Made by a program: the position numbers and the translations under genes
IMG/VR virus record: IMGVR_UViG_3300000117_000264
Coordinates: 1 to 23,308 of that record
Source: a virus
Length of the DNA: 23,308 bases
Reading direction: 5' to 3' (one strand)
The notes under the pieces: model-generated
What the model was told of the DNA's origin: nothing
Database searches by the model: none
The model's input: the letters and a program-made list of their open reading frames with translations, nothing else
Shown here: positions 15,323 through 21,142 of the stretch, in pieces
Numbering within the stretch: position 1 is the first letter of the stretch
Layout of the letters: each line of letters starts with the position of its first letter

Positions 15323-15415
15323 CTATTTATCCTCATCATTACCATACCCAAAGGCCATAACAATTAACGCAGCTGCTATCGCATAGGCGATTAATACTAT
15401 CCAGAATGTAGTCAT
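15323..15415 (-). CDS. 30-residue membrane peptide
   Basis: ATG at 15415 overlaps the stop of the zinc-protein gene (ATGA) and has a perfect AGGAGG-type site 5-6 bases upstream, strong support despite the tiny size. The product is MTTFWIVLIAYAIAAALIVM followed by AFGYGNDEDK: one hydrophobic span and an acidic tail. Function unknown. It may be one of several small phage proteins that act on host membrane complexes. Confidence 0.5.
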   Translation of the reverse strand: MTTFWIVLIAYAIAAALIVMAFGYGNDEDK

Positions 15416-15612
15416 TCTTCCTCCTCATCACATAACCAGTGAATATCTGATACATTTCCTCCATATCTACTATAGTCATCACCACCATCTAAAAAGAATC
15501 CTCGGGGATTCTTTGTATCATGACTAAAACAGCTACATGACACCCAATCATGCCTATGTTTACTCTCTACAATATCTCCACAATTCAAACACTTAGCTTT
15601 ATTTCTCATCAT
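15412..15612 (-). CDS. Small zinc-binding protein (DUF7695-like)
   Basis: 66 residues. The N-terminus KAKCLNCGDIVESKHRHDWV with Cys8/Cys11 and then SCSC (Cys26/Cys28) recalls a small family seen in phages and bacteria (KCxxCGDxIESKHRHDF...CSC...DGG.DY). Here an insertion (FSHDTKNPRGFF) separates the CSC pair from LDGGDDYSRYGGN. It probably binds one zinc. The role is unknown. The second ATG (15609) sits better relative to the GGAG site than the first. Confidence 0.6.
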   Translation of the reverse strand: MMRNKAKCLNCGDIVESKHRHDWVSCSCFSHDTKNPRGFFLDGGDDYSRYGGNVSDIHWLCDEEEE

Positions 15613-15808
15613 CGAGCTCCAATTTGAATATTATATCAATGTACCCATCATATCCCATGGTAAAAGCCAAACAATTAGAGCAATATAAATCTAGCTCAGT
15701 ATCTAATACAAGGTCACTACCGCCACAATAATTACAACATAGTATGTTAGCATCTTCAGGGAGAGTACGGGGAGGTCTGTGGGCATCTAAATCTACTATC
15801 TTAGTCAT
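15599..15808 (-). CDS. Small zinc-ribbon protein
   Basis: 69 residues with paired cysteines NILCCNYCGG (Cys25/Cys28) and LYCSNCLAF (Cys43/Cys46), a classic CxxC...CxxC zinc ribbon. The start overlaps the previous stop (ATGA) with AGGA 8 bases upstream. It may be a nucleic-acid- or protein-binding adaptor, for example a host RNA polymerase or ribosome interactor; function not shown by the sequence. Confidence 0.55.
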   Translation of the reverse strand: MTKIVDLDAHRPPRTLPEDANILCCNYCGGSDLVLDTELDLYCSNCLAFTMGYDGYIDIIFKLELDDEK

Positions 15809-16017
15809 AAAGCCATTCCTATTCCTATCCCCGTCATTAAATAAATTAAATTAGAAACTATCATCATAAACTTAAAATTTTGTAAAGATTTCTTATTTTC
15901 TTTTTCGATTTGTGATAATGCTTCATCCCAACGTCCTTTAAGGCGTTTATCATGGAACAATAACTCTTCTATAGTACGCTCTCTAACAGAGTTATCTAAA
16001 TGAAATATTTTCTTCAT
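15805..16017 (-). CDS. Small protein with C-terminal membrane anchor
   Basis: 70 residues. The first 50 are charged and helical (RTIEELLFHDKRLKGRWDEA, then LSQIEKENKKSL). The last 20 form one hydrophobic span (FMMIVSNLIYLMTGIGIGMA), a tail-anchored layout. A perfect ribosome binding site (GAGGAAATT) and a strong promoter at 16046-16074 precede it, making it the lead gene of the small zinc/membrane cluster. Function unknown. Confidence 0.5.
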   Translation of the reverse strand: MKKIFHLDNSVRERTIEELLFHDKRLKGRWDEALSQIEKENKKSLQNFKFMMIVSNLIYLMTGIGIGMAL

Positions 16018-16045
16018 AATTTCCTCATATATATGTATATAAATT

Positions 16046-16074
16046 ACTATAGACTATTTATTTGATTTTGTCAA
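16046..16074 (-). promoter_or_regulatory. Near-consensus promoter of the small zinc/membrane gene cluster
   Basis: Minus strand: TTGACA (16074-16069), 17-bp spacer, TATAGT (16051-16046). It starts only 11 bases after the terminator of the small RNA, so the two units are cleanly separated. Predicted start near 16039, about 22 bases before the first ATG. Confidence 0.75.
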
Positions 16075-16084
16075 GGTTTAGACG

Positions 16085-16108
16085 AAAAAAAAGCCCCGTG
16101 AGGGGCTT
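16085..16108 (-). terminator. Intrinsic terminator of the small RNA
   Basis: Minus strand: AAGCCCC-TCAC-GGGGCTT followed by a T run (stem 16108-16102 with 16097-16091, T8 including the last two stem bases, 16092-16085). This is a textbook Rho-independent terminator. It faces the minus-strand promoter at 16199-16227 and ends that transcript after about 108 nt. Confidence 0.85.
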
Positions 16109-16192
16109 AAAATTCAGAAACGGCGGCCGGTGACAAGTCGGTAACGATTCTAAGGTAGCGAAATTCCTTGGTAAGATGTTTTTATATTTATT
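16085..16192 (-). ncRNA. Small RNA antisense to 23S rRNA helices 69-71
   Basis: A promoter (16199-16227) and a perfect terminator (16085-16108) bracket about 108 bases with no gene. Read on the plus strand, the insert contains CTAAGGTAGCGAAA plus TTCCTTG (16150-16170, 21 bases) and AAACGGCGGCC (16118-16128). From memory both are identical to E. coli 23S rRNA, about 1925-1945 and 1899-1909, in the same order. TAACG (16142-16146) also matches 1918-1922. The transcript, being the minus strand, is therefore complementary to the ribosome's helix 69 flanks. A 13-base stretch between the arms does not match helix 69. A sense-strand rRNA decoy is the alternative, but no plus-strand promoter or terminator is visible. 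Confidence 0.65.
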
Positions 16193-16198
16193 ATAAAT

Positions 16199-16227
16199 AG
16201 ATTAACATATTTATATACCCATGTCAA
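16199..16227 (-). promoter_or_regulatory. Promoter of the 23S-antisense small RNA
   Basis: Minus strand: TTGACA (16227-16222), 17-bp spacer, extended -10 TGT + TAATCT (16204-16199). The -10 is imperfect (3 of 6) but keeps the key T1, A2 and T6, and the -35 is perfect. It shares TTGACATGRG with two other RNA-locus promoters. The stop codon of the preceding structural gene lies inside the -35 box. Confidence 0.6.
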
Positions 16228-16655
16228 GTATGTTGTTTAACATAATATCCGAGAATAGTCACAAATACATCATCATCAGATGTTTTACCCATAATATGGA
16301 CCCCTTCTCCACTACATAGGTACATGTTAGGTAATACCAACTGCCCACTCCTAGCTACCGGTATAGATAATATTGTATTTACTGCAGTACTTGTATCAGT
16401 TGCCAATGCTTCATAGATATCTACCACTGCATCAACTGTAGTACTGATATTTTTATTTCCTACTAAAATAATTCCAGTAATACAAAATATATTATCCCCT
16501 AAAGGAGGAACTATTTCTACTGGAGTGTCGTCTACATCCAACGTAGCATTATAACTTTCGGAAAATTGGGGGGGATTTACAGATATCCCTCCTCCAACAT
16601 CTATTGTAGCAGTATATCCAGTAGCGGAATCTACAATATTTATAGGTAATGACAC
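16224..16655 (-). CDS. Small virion-like structural protein (GTG start)
   Basis: The start chosen is GTG at 16655, whose G is shared with the preceding TAG and which has AGGAG 7 bases upstream. That gives 143 residues starting MSLPINIVDSATGY. The next upstream ATG (16721) would overlap the neighbour by 67 bases. The body has GISVNPPQFSESYNATLDVD, a strand-rich core ITGIILVGNKN...DAVVDIYEA and a final VFVTILGYYV, a pattern I associate with conserved phage structural proteins. Probably a virion or tail accessory protein. Confidence 0.5.
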   Translation of the reverse strand: MSLPINIVDSATGYTATIDVGGGISVNPPQFSESYNATLDVDDTPVEIVPPLGDNIFCITGIILVGNKNISTTVDAVVDIYEALATDTSTAVNTILSIPVARSGQLVLPNMYLCSGEGVHIMGKTSDDDVFVTILGYYVKQHT

Positions 16656-17212
16656 TAGGTTACTCCTTGATCTTCGTATATAGTTATTGTTCCAGAGAGG
16701 ATCCCAGTAGAGGTATCCCACAATAAAGCCATAGCTTTACCCGGAGGAATAATTAAATGGGATGATAGTTCTAAACAATAATCTGTATTAGCTACTGCTA
16801 GCCTCATATATTCTAAAACACCTCCGTTAGTTAATCCTGTAGTATCTGTATCAGTTTTAATTGTGGCGGTAATAGCTACAGAACTACCTAGAGTTCTGTT
16901 GACTGGAGTTATATCAGTACCTGAAGTAAATGAAGCGGTTCCTGTTACATAATGTAACTCGACAGTACCTGCCACTGTGCTTCGAATATTTAAAGATTCT
17001 ACATGTAAATTTTTAGTTCCTGTGTTTTTTATATATACAAAATAGTCATCAGCGCCTACAGGATCAATAGCATCGAATGGCAATGTATACATTTTTTCAT
17101 ATATTTCATTAATGTGCTGATCAATGGGACGAGATACTGATTCTACGTCTAATCTATTTTCTACATTAACTCTAGCCGCATTACCTTTTCCGGCTCCATC
17201 TTTTATAATCAT
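16655..17212 (-). CDS. Virion-like structural protein, paralogue of next gene
   Basis: 185 residues starting MIIKDGAGKGNAARVNVENR then LDVESVSRP. The N-terminal block MII(K/V)DG(A/T)GxGN(A/Q)A(R/K)...NRL(D/Q)V.SV is shared with the 194-residue gene upstream, so they are diverged copies. The rest is beta-rich (FVYIKNTGTKNLHVESLNIR, then SHLIIPPGKAMALLWD). This resembles phage neck, tail or capsid accessory proteins; no enzyme motif. A strong AGGAG site precedes the ATG. Confidence 0.5.
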   Translation of the reverse strand: MIIKDGAGKGNAARVNVENRLDVESVSRPIDQHINEIYEKMYTLPFDAIDPVGADDYFVYIKNTGTKNLHVESLNIRSTVAGTVELHYVTGTASFTSGTDITPVNRTLGSSVAITATIKTDTDTTGLTNGGVLEYMRLAVANTDYCLELSSHLIIPPGKAMALLWDTSTGILSGTITIYEDQGVT

Positions 17213-17215
17213 GAA

Positions 17216-17800
17216 TTACTCCTGATTTAAATAGCCAATTAGAGCTACATAACATGTCATTGAAGTATTACTTGCCTGGGGAGTAATTTTAACTCCTAGG
17301 CTCTTCCCTTTAGGAATTACTTCATTAATTGCTGCAAACAACCTGCCATTTGCCGGCTGATAAAAAAACAAATGATCATCTCCGTCAGTTAGAGTTTTAG
17401 CTTCTGCCCCTTTATAAACATCTGCGGATACAGTATTTGAAGATCCAAAATTTCTATTAGAATTTATACTTACATTACTTGCATCATCAACTATAGTTCC
17501 AGCTGTAGGATTCCTAATAACCTTAATTATCGGAATATCGGTAGAAGCTCCCCCCGTACTAGGTCCAAGTCCTACCACTATAGCTTCAATGATGTAATCT
17601 TTAGATTCATTATTTTTGAAATACAGTACGGCGGACTCATTTGCTGAGGTTAGAGTTAATTCCCCAGTATTCATATTATATGCGCTACCTAATCGGTTAG
17701 CATCTAACCCCTCAGGCTCATTAACCGAATGAACTTGGAGTCGGTTACGGGTGTCAATTTTGGCCTGATTTCCAGTTCCTGTGCCGTCAACTATAATCAC
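17216..17800 (-). CDS. Virion-like structural protein, GTG start
   Basis: 194 residues beginning with GTG (MIIVDGTGTGNQAKIDTRNR), where the GTGA overlaps the preceding TGA and AGGAGG lies 7 bases upstream. It shares its N-terminal motif with the next gene. The beta-rich body includes AVLYFKNNESKDYIIEAIVV, the insertion GPSTGGASTDIPIIKVIRNP and a final YVALIGYLNQE. Similar proteins are virion components in several large phages as I recall them. Function inferred only from family appearance and context. Confidence 0.5.
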   Translation of the reverse strand: MIIVDGTGTGNQAKIDTRNRLQVHSVNEPEGLDANRLGSAYNMNTGELTLTSANESAVLYFKNNESKDYIIEAIVVGLGPSTGGASTDIPIIKVIRNPTAGTIVDDASNVSINSNRNFGSSNTVSADVYKGAEAKTLTDGDDHLFFYQPANGRLFAAINEVIPKGKSLGVKITPQASNTSMTCYVALIGYLNQE

Positions 17801-17985
17801 AATAATTCCTCCTTATCGAATTCATCTACATTTAAATCTGCCATATTTGCCAATATGGTTCGAATCATTTGTAATTCCTGATACATGTCTTTAAATAATT
17901 GATAAGAAGTCTGATCAAAAACAGCTTCTTTAGCCCGGATTCCCTGCTCTTGAGCAGGTTTATTGCTCCCTCTATTTACTCTCAT
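17797..17985 (-). CDS. Small helical protein next to virion-like genes
   Basis: 62 residues from the ATG at 17985, which shares its A with the preceding TAA (TAATG) and has GGTGA 7 bases upstream. An in-frame ATG at 18000 would add five residues but has no ribosome binding site. The product is basic at the N-terminus and helical afterwards (SYQLFKDMYQELQMIRTILA), with an acidic end (VDEFDKEELL). It may be a chaperone or linker for the neighbouring structural proteins; function unknown. Confidence 0.45.
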   Translation of the reverse strand: MRVNRGSNKPAQEQGIRAKEAVFDQTSYQLFKDMYQELQMIRTILANMADLNVDEFDKEELL

Positions 17986-18242
17986 TATCCTGTCACCCAT
18001 ATACGATAAGGAACTGAATCCCCATCAATTATTATAGAATTACTCCAAAAATCTAATGAAATCATTTCAGCTGCCTTTACTGTGCCGAATGTACCCTCAC
18101 TTTTAAATTTAAAATTCAAATCTTTAGTCGACGAATCATTTATTATAGTAATTTGTCGCGATTTTAAATTGAAGGTTAATTCAGTTTCTACTGTAACCGT
18201 ACCTTCAAGTGCTTGAAAATTAGCATATACTGTATGCGACAT
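17985..18242 (-). CDS. Small beta-rich virion-like protein
   Basis: 85 residues (MSHTVYANFQALEGTVTVET...FNLKSRQITIINDSST...EMISLDFWSNSIIIDGD). It is beta-rich with no Cys or catalytic motif and looks like a small structural or adaptor protein. It is the first gene after an extended -10 promoter at 18270-18298, so it probably opens the structural operon 18242-16224. Function inferred from context. Confidence 0.45.
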   Translation of the reverse strand: MSHTVYANFQALEGTVTVETELTFNLKSRQITIINDSSTKDLNFKFKSEGTFGTVKAAEMISLDFWSNSIIIDGDSVPYRIWVTG

Positions 18243-18269
18243 TATTATATCCCAAATTTAAGTTTCAAT

Positions 18270-18298
18270 AGTATACCATATTATGTTTCTCATTACTA
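18270..18298 (-). promoter_or_regulatory. Extended -10 promoter of the small structural operon
   Basis: Minus strand: TATACT (18275-18270) preceded by TGG (extended -10), with a weak -35 TAGTAA (18298-18293) 17 bp upstream. The extended -10 element can compensate for the poor -35 box. Predicted start near 18263, about 20 bases before the first ATG. Confidence 0.5.
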
Positions 18299-18305
18299 AC
18301 CTTTA

Positions 18306-18539
18306 TTAAGGCTTTTTTAAGCCCCCTATATAATTTCTAGCCCCTTTACCGTGTTTAACTGTTCCAGTATCATATGTACCCTCACCTTTAAATTCAAAGT
18401 TGCTAGTACCGGTTATCATCCTTTCTAGCTCTATTTCCCCGCATTTAGGACACAGCATGTTAAAATCTTCATCGTATTTCAACATAAACTCTTCTTCATG
18501 TTCACATAAAGAACATCTATAATCGTATAACGGACACAT
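18306..18539 (-). CDS. FmdB-type zinc-ribbon protein
   Basis: 77 residues. The start CPLYDYRCSLCEHEEEF with Cys9/Cys12 and LCPKCGEIELERMI with Cys30/Cys33 gives the FmdB-family zinc ribbon, which usually reads MPLYDYRCxxCGxxFE. A C-terminal FEFKGEGTYDTG fits the same family. These small regulators are common in bacteria and phages; no defined role is established here. AGGGAG lies upstream of the ATG. The gene is followed on its 3' side by the promoter of the next operon. Confidence 0.7.
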   Translation of the reverse strand: MCPLYDYRCSLCEHEEEFMLKYDEDFNMLCPKCGEIELERMITGTSNFEFKGEGTYDTGTVKHGKGARNYIGGLKKP

Positions 18540-18586
18540 ATTATTCTCCCTTATAATCCCAACGGACCAAATGACCTTTTATTGAC

Positions 18587-18624
18587 TTGACTTTTATCAT
18601 AATTAAGTTATAATAGAAGTATAC
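18587..18624 (+). promoter_or_regulatory. Plus-strand promoter with downstream GTATAC element
   Basis: TTGACT (18587-18592), 16-bp spacer, TATAAT (18609-18614), then 4 bases and GTATAC (18619-18624). A second TTGACT lies 5 bases earlier. It drives the 100-residue gene at 18646. The spacing to GTATAC is the same as at 19534 and 21236. Confidence 0.75.
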
Positions 18625-18645
18625 CATATTTTGAGGACTACAGCT

Positions 18646-18948
18646 ATGGCTTCAGGAGAAAAAGATAAGAATTATTCTAAGTATTTAGAAGTATTGGAAA
18701 AGATAGAACAATTAAATATCCCATGTAATCATGATCCGGATAAATATGAGAGATATAATAATTTAGAACTCATTGAATTACGGGATACTTTTGCAAAAAA
18801 GGCTGTAGAATATCAATACCAAGAATTTCTTATTACTATTTTATTGCGTGAAAGAAAAGAAAATCTGGAAAAAGAGCTACTTAAAGCTAGATATGATAGA
18901 GAAAATTCTGATTTAGCTTATAATGAAACTACTTCTACTATTAATTAA
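18646..18948 (+). CDS. Hypothetical early protein, 100 residues, coiled coil
   Basis: The start chosen is ATG at 18646 (MASGEKDKNYSKYLEVLEK), with GAGGA 8 bases upstream. An upstream in-frame TTG at 18631 would overlap that site. The protein is charged and helical, with probable coiled coil (about 60-90, RERKENLEKELLKARYDREN). No family recognised. Its TAA and the lysozyme stop on the other strand overlap in TTAA, so the two converge. Confidence 0.5.
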   Translation: MASGEKDKNYSKYLEVLEKIEQLNIPCNHDPDKYERYNNLELIELRDTFAKKAVEYQYQEFLITILLRERKENLEKELLKARYDRENSDLAYNETTSTIN

Positions 18949-19484
18949 TTGTCCCATATCTCCGATACATTCACCTTTCGAGCAGATTTCCATATGATAT
19001 TACCTTTCATATCTGCTCGATATACTGGGGCTAACCCATTACTGGTATAAGTTCCATGTAAAAACAACCTCATTTCCTTACGTCTTCTACCTATTATTTC
19101 CTTAGGCTTTATCCATCCTAAAAAATGTTTGGCAACATTAACTGGTCTATCTCCAGCATTTAGGGCCTTAGTTAGCTTGGCTCTGTAAATACCTCCAGTA
19201 TTATAGTCAAAGCTCACTAAAGCATCAAATTCATGCTGCTTAAGTTCTACCGTAACAGCTTTATTTACCCTCTTTTCATATTTTTGAATATCTTCCTGAA
19301 ATAGATCCATACAAAAATCAAGAGGATAGGCCTGGCCTCTAGTTAACTTAAAAGGGTCTGGATGTCCCGCATATTTAGTATGTCCTACTCCAAATGTCCA
19401 TACGCCAACACTATCTTTATATGGATATGGAACAATACCTTCGTGACTTACTATCTCTAACAACCCTTCCCGGCTAGTTTTCAC
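18945..19484 (-). CDS. Endolysin: T4-type lysozyme (GH24 muramidase)
   Basis: The start taken is GTG at 19484, with AGGAG 9 bases upstream. The longer frame begins with TTG at 19505 without its own site. From the GTG the protein is 179 residues. It has the catalytic triad of T4 lysozyme with identical spacing: Glu15 (SHEG), Asp24 (YKDSVG) and Thr30 (WTFGVGH). There is also a QHEFDALVSFDYNTGG block typical of phage lysozymes. It cuts peptidoglycan after the holin opens the membrane; there is no signal peptide. It is separated from the holin by over 6 kb and is alone on this strand among early genes. Confidence 0.9.
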   Translation of the reverse strand: MKTSREGLLEIVSHEGIVPYPYKDSVGVWTFGVGHTKYAGHPDPFKLTRGQAYPLDFCMDLFQEDIQKYEKRVNKAVTVELKQHEFDALVSFDYNTGGIYRAKLTKALNAGDRPVNVAKHFLGWIKPKEIIGRRRKEMRLFLHGTYTSNGLAPVYRADMKGNIIWKSARKVNVSEIWDN

Positions 19485-19533
19485 TACTTTACACTCCTGA
19501 AACAATCTTTACTATTCTGTAACAAAATAATTA

Positions 19534-19571
19534 TTGCTTTTTTTTCTTAGTTTGCTAGAATGTAAGTATAC
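19534..19571 (+). promoter_or_regulatory. Plus-strand promoter with downstream GTATAC element
   Basis: TTGCTT (19534-19539), 16-bp spacer, extended -10 TGC + TAGAAT (19556-19561), then 4 bases and GTATAC (19566-19571). It drives the four-gene block 19605-20898. It lies just upstream of, and divergent from, the lysozyme gene. Confidence 0.6.
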
Positions 19572-19604
19572 ATTAATTTACTACTCATTTCAACCTGGAT
19601 TATT

Positions 19605-19844
19605 ATGACAACTAAAGAATATAAGAAATTCTGTAGAATTAGAGCTCATAAAATTGCTAAATTTCTAACATACTGTGTACAGCAATTATTATTAGTACTA
19701 GCGTGGTCATTAGGGGTGTTAACGACCATTAATTTAGCCATTGCCGGACTTAGTATAACCCTTTGGTTTTATCTTCCAGATATTTTAGTACATATTTTAG
19801 AGGATCGGTACAATTTAAAACACGATAAAATTAGTTATAGGTGA
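19605..19844 (+). CDS. Small membrane protein, early operon
   Basis: 79 residues. A basic N-terminus (KEYKKFCRIRAHKIAKF) is followed by a long hydrophobic region (about 19-60, LLLVLAWSLGVLTTINLAIA, then LSITLWFYLPDILVHIL) that likely makes two spans, and a charged tail. It is the first gene after a promoter. It may modify the host envelope early in infection. Function unknown. Confidence 0.5.
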   Translation: MTTKEYKKFCRIRAHKIAKFLTYCVQQLLLVLAWSLGVLTTINLAIAGLSITLWFYLPDILVHILEDRYNLKHDKISYR

Positions 19845-19847
19845 TAC

Positions 19848-20099
19848 ATGAGTATACTAAAAGATATATTAGAAGAGTACAACAAAATGATAGCAGAGGA
19901 AGAGGAAGCTATGTCTAAAAAAGGTAAATTTTATATGTTTAGGATTAAAGCCACGGATAAACAGGGGGAATTGCATGTCCAATATGTTCGGGAATTTTCG
20001 GACAGCCCTGAAGAATTACATTATATTAGAACTAAATGGGAAGAGCATTATAAAAAATATGGATATACGGATATTGAAATAACACATAGAGAGGAGTAG
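19848..20099 (+). CDS. Hypothetical early protein, 83 residues
   Basis: An acidic helical N-terminus (KDILEEYNKMIAEEEEA) followed by a beta-alpha part with FYMFRIKATDKQGELHVQYV and PEELHYIRTKWEEHYKKYGY. It has no recognised family. AGGTGA precedes its ATG. It is part of the operon 19605-20898. The small alpha/beta layout could be a host-takeover or binding protein. Confidence 0.45.
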   Translation: MSILKDILEEYNKMIAEEEEAMSKKGKFYMFRIKATDKQGELHVQYVREFSDSPEELHYIRTKWEEHYKKYGYTDIEITHREE

Positions 20100-20101
20100 A
20101 T

Positions 20102-20443
20102 ATGACTAACGATTCTATCAGTAGTTTAGATGACACTATATTAGAGGCATACGATAACTATAGATGTAGGAATCTTACTGCCCCATTTAGCTATGCCATT
20201 TTAGAACCGGAGGAAGAATATGAACTTTTACTAGCTGCTGCCCAAGAACATATTAAGCAGGACTTCTTAAACCAATGGGAGTATTTTGAGCGGGTAGACA
20301 TGGGACAATTTGCATTGTCATTACTAAGAGGGGAACACTACTGCACTAATAAATTAGTTATGATGAGAAATGAATTAGTACATTTCTTTAAACGGGATGT
20401 CGAAGAAGCCATTGCACACTTCCTAGACCAGGAGTATATGTAA
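20102..20443 (+). CDS. Hypothetical early protein, 113 residues
   Basis: An acidic, mostly helical protein (LEPEEEYELLLAAAQEHIKQ; QFALSLLRGEHYC; FFKRDVEEAIAHFLDQ). No family recognised. A strong GAGGAG site precedes the ATG. Its stop overlaps the next ATG (TAATG), so the two are translationally coupled. Function unknown. Confidence 0.45.
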   Translation: MTNDSISSLDDTILEAYDNYRCRNLTAPFSYAILEPEEEYELLLAAAQEHIKQDFLNQWEYFERVDMGQFALSLLRGEHYCTNKLVMMRNELVHFFKRDVEEAIAHFLDQEYM

Positions 20444-20898
20444 TGAAACCGTTAGGTCCGGAACAAGTGGTCGTCCTAGCCACTCTGCAATTGGCTTTGG
20501 ATAACAATTATATACCTAAACCATATTTAAGTAAAGTATTCTATTACTTAGAGGAATTTTTCGTTACTTTAGGGGCGACTTCCGTGGATAAGCTATATTA
20601 TTTTCTAAATAAACATCCGAAGAAAGATGTTATACGCTCCCTATTAAAGGATAGTATCGATGAGATGACAAAGTTGGGCGATGGGGAACCCTCATCCAAA
20701 GCCCAGATAAAAAAACCTAGAAATATGTTAGGACATTCTATATCCCAAATATGTCGGAGATTAAAATTAGTTAGACCTAATGGGAGACTTAAACATAAAT
20801 CCTTCGAAAAGATTTATTCGGAGCTACAAGCTAACCATGTAGATGTCACACGAATACAACTTAAAACTTACCTTACACACCACTATAGGAAACCCTAG
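20443..20898 (+). CDS. Hypothetical protein, 151 residues, basic C-terminus
   Basis: The N-terminal half is helical (PEQVVVLATLQLALDNNYIP, LSKVFYYLEEFFVTLG). The C-terminal half is basic (IKKPRNMLGHSISQICRRLK then RPNGRLKHKSFEKI...RIQLKTYLTHHYRKP) and could be a helical nucleic-acid-binding domain. No family recognised. It is the last gene of the 19605 operon. Its 3' end meets the antisense RNA locus at 20916-21136. Confidence 0.5.
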   Translation: MKPLGPEQVVVLATLQLALDNNYIPKPYLSKVFYYLEEFFVTLGATSVDKLYYFLNKHPKKDVIRSLLKDSIDEMTKLGDGEPSSKAQIKKPRNMLGHSISQICRRLKLVRPNGRLKHKSFEKIYSELQANHVDVTRIQLKTYLTHHYRKP

Positions 20899-20915
20899 TT
20901 ATGATTTTTAGAATA

Positions 20916-21136
20916 TTATGCCTGCCAGCAGGGCCTCTTAGCTTTGCTTCGAGAAGACAACATAATGCTATTCGCATCATATTGTCGACAATCACGTCTT
21001 TGCATAAGAGCCTTAACGTGATTATTAATGTTATACCCGATAACAGAAATGCTATCTCGTCGCATAAGCAAAGAGATAAGCATTGATGTTTGAATTAAGT
21101 AAGATAACGGGTCTCTTAAGAGAAGAGAGACCCTGT
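20916..21136 (-). ncRNA. Structured non-coding RNA of about 220 nt with own promoter
   Basis: A perfect-consensus minus-strand promoter at 21143-21172 starts an RNA whose first bases form GGGTCTCT/AGAGACCC (21133-21126 with 21116-21109). Further stems follow: an 11-bp stem with one bulge (21084-21073 with 21058-21048); GTTAT-ATAAC (21044-21030); CACGTT/GACGTG (21020-21015 with 20998-20993); and a 13-bp stem GACAATATGATGC/GCATTATGTTGTC (20986-20974 with 20968-20956). The last has two G-U pairs, and the one before has one, that exist only on this strand. The 3' end is uncertain; a weak stem lies at 20934-20920. Short frames on both strands here lack convincing ribosome sites. Confidence 0.6.
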
Positions 21137-21142
21137 AAATGC

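Noticed and set aside
16118-16170. Call of a partial 23S rRNA gene on the plus strand
   Set aside because: Only two blocks and a few bases match; the loop of helix 69 is replaced and the match ends just after the second block. The clear promoter and terminator face the other strand, so an antisense RNA is the better reading.
20916-21083. 55-residue minus-strand reading frame inside the 220-nt RNA
   Set aside because: It has no ribosome binding site before its ATG and spans several stems, so it is more likely open by chance.
20901-21086. 61-residue plus-strand reading frame
   Set aside because: Only a poorly placed AGGA upstream, no recognisable protein pattern, and the region shows RNA stems with minus-strand-specific G-U pairs.
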